DNA of 20,265 nt, taken from positions 1 to 20,265 of the forward strand of contig CAVURW010000272.1 of the NCBI GenBank assembly GCA_963743595.1, read 5' to 3'. This stretch comes from CAVURW01 sp963743595 (lineage in GTDB: Bacteria > Verrucomicrobiota > Verrucomicrobiia > Methylacidiphilales > UBA1321). Positions 15,926-20,265 of this stretch are shown here, piece by piece. The first letter of the stretch is position 1. Every line of letters starts with the position of its first letter. The position numbers were made by a program, and so were the translations under genes. The notes under the pieces are model-generated. The model saw only the letters and a program-made list of their open reading frames with translations, did no database searches and was not told the DNA's origin.

Positions 15926-17005
15926 GTGAAGATCTTGCATGTGCTCGCGACACCTCGCTCTGAGGGAACTCCGAATCTGGTTCTCGATTGGCTCGCGACT
16001 GGGAAGCATGAGCAAGAGGTCTTTGTCATGCACGCGGAACCTGCGGATTTGACGGATCGACTGCGGGCTGGCGCTCAGTGGTATCGGGAAGAGATGCTTT
16101 TCTCTAGGGGCTGGAAGAAGTTTTTCGGGATTTCCTGGGCGATATGTCGCGTCTGCCGAGAACGAAAGCCGGATGTGGTGGTGTGCTGGGTAGGTGGATT
16201 TGGGAATTGGGTCTGTCTGGGTGCACGGCTCGGGGGCGTTCGAAACGTTTGGGTTCACGCAGGGAATCCGCCGAATCGTAATCCGAAAGAGGACTGGATG
16301 ACTCGCTACGTGATGCTTCCGATCTCGTTTTTGGGTGGCCGGGTGGTCTGCTGCTCCCGAAGTGTGATGGAGGAGTTTCAAGCGGTGCCAGGTGTTCCAA
16401 GAGAGCTTTTTGTCGCGATTTATAACTGCGTACGGGGCGCTGAAGTGGCACGGCGAGCGGCAGTTACGCGGGAAAAGCGAGCGAGCACAGGGCAGCGGAT
16501 TGGCGTCATGGTAGCGACGCTGGAAGCGCACAAGGATCACCGAACATTGATTCGCGCGATGGCTCTTTTGGCTCTGGAGCGCCCCGATTTCAAATTGAAA
16601 TTACTTGGAGATGGAACGCTGCGGAAGCCGCTTGAAAACGAAGTTCGGTCGCTTGGGTTGGAGGAGTGTGTCGAATTTTTAGGATCGCGTAAGGACGTGC
16701 CGGAAATACTAGGTGAGACCGATATTTTCATCCTCTCGACAACGGAGCAAGAGGGCTTCGGGTCTGTATTGTTGGAGGCACTCGCTGCTGGCTTGCCGGT
16801 AGTAGCCTCCGATGTTCGAGCCTGCCGAGAGGTGCTCGTTGGAGGGAAATATGGAACATTAGTACCACCGGGTGATGAGAAGATGCTGGCGCAAGCCATA
16901 ATTAAGCTGGTACAGACTGGGGGCTTGGATGATAAGGGAGTGGAATATGCGATGGGCTTTACACCCGAGAAGATGATCGATCAATATTTGGAGCTGATAC
17001 GATGA
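15926..17005 (+). CDS. GT4-family glycosyltransferase
   Basis: A 359-aa GT-B enzyme that transfers a sugar from a nucleotide sugar to a lipid-linked or growing glycan at the inner membrane face. The N-terminus MKILHVLATPRSEG is typical of family 4, with GT4-type R..G and TPN following. The second domain has GVMVATLEAHKDH (193-205), LLGDG (226-230), EFLGSRKDVPEIL (250-262) and the E-x7-E pair E276/E284 in EGFGSVLLEALAAGLPVVAS. The start is a GTG with AGG 3 nt ahead. Its TGA overlaps the ATG of the next gene by 4 nt (ATGA), so translation is coupled and this is the first gene of a polysaccharide operon. Donor and acceptor are unknown. Confidence 0.93.
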   Translation: MKILHVLATPRSEGTPNLVLDWLATGKHEQEVFVMHAEPADLTDRLRAGAQWYREEMLFSRGWKKFFGISWAICRVCRERKPDVVVCWVGGFGNWVCLGARLGGVRNVWVHAGNPPNRNPKEDWMTRYVMLPISFLGGRVVCCSRSVMEEFQAVPGVPRELFVAIYNCVRGAEVARRAAVTREKRASTGQRIGVMVATLEAHKDHRTLIRAMALLALERPDFKLKLLGDGTLRKPLENEVRSLGLEECVEFLGSRKDVPEILGETDIFILSTTEQEGFGSVLLEALAAGLPVVASDVRACREVLVGGKYGTLVPPGDEKMLAQAIIKLVQTGGLDDKGVEYAMGFTPEKMIDQYLELIR

Positions 17006-18384
17006 GTGCCTATGGAGAATTCCCCACGTTGTTTTGGGTGGGCGTGGTTTTGCTGGGAGTGCTTGTGGTGGAGGCGTTTAAGCGTTGGCGCGAGCCGTGG
17101 GCTAAACCGGCTGTTCTGATTTATGGGACGATCGGGGCATGGTATTTCGGTGATATTGCTTATGAAACCCCAGCGGGTTTTCGGATTAACTTTCCGGACG
17201 GGTTAATTAATATGTCGCTGCTTGAGGTGATCGTGTTTCTGGTTATTTATCGTTTGATTGTAATAGATATTACTAAATGGTTTATTAAGGATCTAAAGAA
17301 ATGGATCGTTTTTCCGGTAGTTAGTCAGAACGAGATTGATCGATTGTTCTTTGCTGTTTTTGGGATTTGGCTAGTGACGTTTACCTTCGGGTTAGCAACT
17401 GCCGACTGGGATGTTATCGGCGTAATTTGGCCTCCCTCTCGTGAGCATAAAGTTGGCATGTTCGGTCGGGAAGGCATTGGGCATGGTGCTGATTTTCTCT
17501 TCTCTGCTGGTGCGTATGTCTATCTTCTCACCTGTGCTGCATTTGCGGTCTTTTTTGTGATTGGTAGGGGTATCTTGAAATTTGCGAATCTATTCTTAGT
17601 TATCCTGACTTGGCCGTACGTCTGGTTTGACCGCGCTAGGAGCGGTATGTTGGTCCTCCTCTTACCGGCGGTCTTCTGTTTTTGGATTATTGATAAATCT
17701 CCGCGATTAGTGAAGATTCCCGTAACGCTACTTCTTTTCCTCTGCGTGCACTTTTGGTTTTTAGGAGTGGCACATTATCGGGAAGATTATGGCTCTGTTT
17801 CTGAAATTTTAGATGTTGAAAATAATCTTGAAGCGAAGCATGAAGGACTGGATATGCTTAAGGAACTCTGTTGGATTAACTACTTTATAGAGACAGGTGA
17901 TTATAAGATGAATTATGGGGAAGAATACTTCTCAGAGGCTGTCAATTTTGTGCCCAGGAGCATTTGGCCAGGGAAGCCTACGATTGGACTGGATTACGCA
18001 GTCGTTCGTGGTTTTGGGGGTAACGATGATAGTGAATCAGGAGTTTTTGCAACAATTGCGACTGGTTTAATCGGCCAAGGTGTATGCAATTTTGGACAGA
18101 CAATGGGCTTAGCCTCGGCCGCTTTCTTATGTGCTGTTTGGACCGGAATTCTCTCGCGCTTATGGATACAGAGTAATTCGTTACCAAGGCTGGTTTTATT
18201 CATGATGGGTTGTGGATTAACCTTTAATTTAGGAAGAGATATTACGCTGTTAGTGTTATGGCCTTTTCTGTTTGGCTATATTCTCATTAGAATTCTGGAG
18301 GAATTCGGAATCTCGAAAAAACGAGTGGCAGCACCCGCTGTGCGAGGAGACGACGTGTATGCGGCTCGCCCTCTGCTTCGCTAA
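17002..18384 (+). CDS. Wzy-like oligosaccharide repeat-unit polymerase
   Basis: A 460-aa protein with about ten or more membrane helices (around 9-25, 37-53, 73-90, 113-131, 168-187, 193-208, 215-230, 239-257, 350-380, 396-432). A long soluble loop (~258-345) contains VPRSIWPGKP (317-326), a motif seen in O-antigen and oligosaccharide-repeat polymerases, and RARSG (211-215) sits before a helix. Such enzymes join lipid-linked repeat units on the outer face of the inner membrane. Placement between two GT4 genes fits. No Wzx flippase or Wza/Wzc export gene is present in the window. The gene is clearly AT-richer than its neighbours (17221-17280 is 19 G/C of 60), a pattern common in polymerase genes and suggestive of transfer. 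The family call rests on topology and motif, as sequence conservation here is low. Confidence 0.75.
   Translation: MSAYGEFPTLFWVGVVLLGVLVVEAFKRWREPWAKPAVLIYGTIGAWYFGDIAYETPAGFRINFPDGLINMSLLEVIVFLVIYRLIVIDITKWFIKDLKKWIVFPVVSQNEIDRLFFAVFGIWLVTFTFGLATADWDVIGVIWPPSREHKVGMFGREGIGHGADFLFSAGAYVYLLTCAAFAVFFVIGRGILKFANLFLVILTWPYVWFDRARSGMLVLLLPAVFCFWIIDKSPRLVKIPVTLLLFLCVHFWFLGVAHYREDYGSVSEILDVENNLEAKHEGLDMLKELCWINYFIETGDYKMNYGEEYFSEAVNFVPRSIWPGKPTIGLDYAVVRGFGGNDDSESGVFATIATGLIGQGVCNFGQTMGLASAAFLCAVWTGILSRLWIQSNSLPRLVLFMMGCGLTFNLGRDITLLVLWPFLFGYILIRILEEFGISKKRVAAPAVRGDDVYAARPLLR
18344..18349 (+). promoter_or_regulatory. Shine-Dalgarno site for the second GT4 gene
   Basis: GAGGAG, 9 nt before the ATG at 18359 and inside the polymerase coding sequence. 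It decides the start in favour of MRLALCFANY over the longer open frame from 18272. Confidence 0.6.
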
Positions 18385-19468
18385 TTATGGGCCCTATCAC
18401 TGCGCAAGGCTACGTGCTTGTAAAGCCCTTGATCTAAATATGATTGGTGTGCAACTGAGCCCCGATCCCGGTGAGTATTCGTGGAGTGGAGATCCTGCGG
18501 TGGATGTTCAGACAGTTGCGGGTAGAGAGAAATTCGGATGGCTTGAAGCGGTTCGGCGTCATTTCGATCAATTGAATCCGGACGTCTGCGCGGTAGCGGG
18601 CTACAGCCATCCGGGGATGCTCGCAATTTTGCTGTGGGCTCTGGGTCGAAAAAAACCGATGATCTTGATGAGCGATTCTCGCTTCGAAGATGAGCCGCGT
18701 TCTGCTTGGAAGGAAGTTATCAAGTCAGTTGCAGTGCGTTTTTGTTCCACAGGTTTAGTCGCAGGAGAGCCGCAAGCCCGGTATCTGCAGAGTCTCGGAA
18801 TGACGCGCTCTTCAGTCTTTCTCGGTTACGACGTTGTTGACAACGAGCATTTTCGACGACCCAACGCGCTTCACCAGAACGAGAAATGTTTCTTAACCAG
18901 CGCCCGTTTCATCAAGAAGAAAAATCTGCTGACTCTGTTAAAAGCCTATCGCTGTTACCGAGATCGAGTGCAGAACGAACCCTGGCGCCTCGTCGTGCTT
19001 GGTGACGGTCTCCTAAGAGGCCAGATCGAGCGGCTGGTCTCTGAATTGAAACTAAATGATTGCGTCGAATTGCGGGGCTTTATTCAATATCCCGGCCTAC
19101 CCGCGCACTATCACAGTGCCAGCGCCTTCGTCTTGGCGTCTCGGTATGGCGAGCAGTGGGGCCTTGTCGTTAACGAAGCGATGGCTGCGGGCTTACCGGT
19201 GCTCGTTTCGAAAGGCTGTGGGTGTGTGGAAGATCTGGTTCAAGAAGGCGTTAACGGCTGGGTATTGGATCCCTATTCCGAAACCCAAATGGCCGAGGCA
19301 ATGATCAAGATGAGTGCGCAGAGCGACGAGCAACTGCGCAAAATGGGAGCCGCCAGCGAACATGGGTTATGCCGAGGACATAGAGGAAAATCAGGGCGGC
19401 AAGACCGTCCATGTTCGCGCCGTGGCCGAAGCCGCTGGACGACGATTTCAAGTCGCATTACCGCTTGA
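18359..19468 (+). CDS. GT4-family glycosyltransferase, C-terminus replaced
   Basis: A 369-aa open frame of which the first ~333 residues are a GT-B, family 4 enzyme. It starts MRLALCFANYGPYH; the second domain has FLTSARFIKKKN (178-189), LVVLGDG (211-217), ELRGFIQYPGLPAHY (237-251) and the E-x7-E pair E265/E273 in GEQWGLVVNEAMAAGLPVL. After RKMGAAS (327-333) the frame turns into Arg/Ser-rich nonsense, because from 19362 the DNA is a valS fragment read in a wrong frame. The usual final helix of ~25-35 residues that packs back on the N-domain is missing, so this version is probably truncated. The start at 18359 overlaps the polymerase gene by 26 nt and has a good ribosome site. It is the third gene of the operon. 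Confidence 0.85.
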   Translation: MRLALCFANYGPYHCARLRACKALDLNMIGVQLSPDPGEYSWSGDPAVDVQTVAGREKFGWLEAVRRHFDQLNPDVCAVAGYSHPGMLAILLWALGRKKPMILMSDSRFEDEPRSAWKEVIKSVAVRFCSTGLVAGEPQARYLQSLGMTRSSVFLGYDVVDNEHFRRPNALHQNEKCFLTSARFIKKKNLLTLLKAYRCYRDRVQNEPWRLVVLGDGLLRGQIERLVSELKLNDCVELRGFIQYPGLPAHYHSASAFVLASRYGEQWGLVVNEAMAAGLPVLVSKGCGCVEDLVQEGVNGWVLDPYSETQMAEAMIKMSAQSDEQLRKMGAASEHGLCRGHRGKSGRQDRPCSRRGRSRWTTISSRITA

Positions 19469-19935
19469 CCCACAGGAGTGAAAAACAAGTCGAGGCGCGC
19501 AACGAATTCATCGGGCAGGGCCGCAATCTCCGCCGCAAGGCGAACATTCCGGCGAACAAAAAAGTGAAGTTCATCTTCAAGCCGGTGAATTTCACGCCAC
19601 CGCACAACGTTGAGGTTTTGAAATTGCTGCTCAACACCCAGGCCGTTGAGTGAACAGGAATTCTCGGCCCGCCAAAAATGTTCTGGCCATCCGTCATGAA
19701 CTCGGCGAATGTTCCTGCCGCTGCAAAACTCGGTGGATCTGGAAGCCGAGAAAGTCCGCATCAGAAGGAAATCGCGAAATACCAGGCGGAAATTTCCAAG
19801 GCCGGCCAAAAATTGAACAATCCAAATTTCGCGAAAAAGCCCCGCCGCAGGTGTTGCAGGAGCATCAGCAGCGTGTGGAGTGGCAAAACAAACTGCCGCA
19901 ATCGCAAGCCGCGCTCGCCACGTTGCTAGGTGTAA
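19362..19935 (+). pseudogene. valS: valS C-terminal fragment with frameshifts
   Basis: Only the last ~190 codons of valyl-tRNA synthetase are present, in successive frames: MGYAEDIEENQGGKTV (19362-19409), MFAPWPKPLDDDFKSHYRL and NLRRKANIPANKKVKF (19411-19650), AKNVLAIRHELGE (to 19709), FLPLQNSVDLEAEKVRI (19712-~19762), KEIAKYQAEISKAGQKLNN (to ~19815), then APPQVLQEHQQRVEWQ to the end. The order matches the anticodon-binding end and C-terminal coiled coil of ValRS, ending in a short TLLG tail. Frames are joined by one inserted and four missing bases (near 19410, 19650, 19710, 19762, 19817). Between the breaks, residues are well conserved and no extra stops occur. The catalytic ~3/4 of the gene is absent. 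Either a recombined, decaying remnant or, at least as likely, an error-prone or chimeric sequence end. Confidence 0.85.
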
Positions 19936-20044
19936 TTTTTGAACGCAAAATTCAGGATAGTTCCGGGGAAACTTTACACACCTGCGGGTGTTTTGTTCAT
20001 TCGTGGTTTATTCTAGGACAATTCCATATTAATTTTCGCGCCGC

Positions 20045-20184
20045 ATGGAGCACGGACTCGTCGCCGACATCGCCATTTGCATCATCGCCGCGTGGGTGGT
20101 GGCGGTGTTGTCGCAAGTGGCGCGTCGAGCTGCTGCTGCCTATGCTGGTCGCCCGGCTTCGCCATGGGCCCGAACGGATTTCAG
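20045..20184 (+). pseudogene. CPA2/KefB-type antiporter N-terminal fragment, frameshifted
   Basis: From the ATG at 20045 the first ~27 residues, MEHGLVADIAICIIAAWVV then AVLSQVAR, look like the first membrane helix of a monovalent cation:proton antiporter of the CPA2/KefB family. Matching pieces then appear in changing frames: LLL (20130), Y (20141), LVA (20145) and GFAMGPNGFQ (20155-20184), where the family has an LLLAYLVAGFxxGPxG stretch. About four single-base indels within ~30 bp are needed to join them. After 20184 similarity is lost. A short spurious frame stops at TAG near 20205. The fragment follows the valS end by ~110 bp on the same strand, so both may come from one source region. 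Confidence 0.6.
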
Positions 20185-20265
20185 TCAATTACCCGACACG
20201 CAATAGGTAAGGCTGGTTGCAAATGGGGAGTTATGTCGCTGCTTCTATATTCATAATAGTATAGG
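20185..20265. other. Unassigned right end
   Basis: After the antiporter-like segment the sequence loses recognisable coding content and ends in an AT-rich run (TTCATAATAGTATAGG). Nothing was identified in it. Confidence 0.4.

Noticed and set aside
15788..16540. 250-aa minus-strand open frame
   Set aside because: It spans the GH29 end and the antisense of the GT4 gene, is Arg/His/Pro-rich and has no credible motif or start signal.
19650..20210. 186-aa continuous frame at the right end, considered as a new protein
   Set aside because: Its parts are valS tail segments in and out of the correct frame, followed by out-of-frame antiporter DNA; the openness is accidental.
1..20265. Looked for CRISPR arrays, tRNAs, insertion sequences, integrases and defence genes
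   Set aside because: No spaced direct repeats, cloverleaf arms, transposase or nuclease-type genes were recognised by eye; no defence system is evident.

Overview
The window reads as a bacterial chromosome segment, most likely from the Verrucomicrobiota or the wider PVC group. The clues are the mix of a zinc-ribbon Ser/Thr kinase, a DUF362 protein, secreted GH29/GH127/beta-helix enzymes and weak use of Shine-Dalgarno sites, plus the style of the ValRS tail at the right end. This placement is inferred from protein flavour, not from a marker gene. No tRNA, rRNA, CRISPR array, insertion sequence or integrase was found. Fourteen genes look intact or nearly so, one runs off the left edge, and two broken remnants sit at the right end.

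Left part (1-9136). On the minus strand: a SWIM zinc-finger protein (partial), a signal-peptide DUF362 protein overlapping an upstream small membrane-protein gene, a membrane-anchored Ser/Thr kinase with an N-terminal Cys4 zinc ribbon, and a 680-aa protein that looks like a GT-B glycosyltransferase. The last is head-to-head with, and slightly overlaps, a plus-strand zinc alcohol dehydrogenase of the YahK/cinnamyl-alcohol type. recN (DNA double-strand-break repair) and a very small membrane protein follow on the minus strand.

Middle (9137-15878). A carbohydrate-degradation block: a minus-strand set of four-helix membrane protein, GH127-type beta-L-arabinofuranosidase and large secreted right-handed beta-helix protein, divergent from a plus-strand GH29 alpha-L-fucosidase. 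Three of the four products carry signal peptides, so they probably act together outside the cytoplasm on a plant or algal glycan containing L-arabinose and L-fucose or related sugars.

Right part (15926-19361). A tightly packed plus-strand polysaccharide-synthesis operon: GT4 glycosyltransferase, an AT-rich Wzy/oligosaccharide-repeat-unit polymerase-like membrane protein (4-nt overlap), and a second GT4 glycosyltransferase (26-nt overlap).

Right edge (19362-20265). The second GT4 gene loses its C-terminal tail where the sequence switches abruptly to the last ~190 codons of valyl-tRNA synthetase, then to the first ~46 codons of a CPA2/KefB-type antiporter. Both are broken by single-base indels (five and about four) while the encoded residues stay well conserved. 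A low-quality or chimeric sequence end explains this at least as well as a true pseudogene junction.
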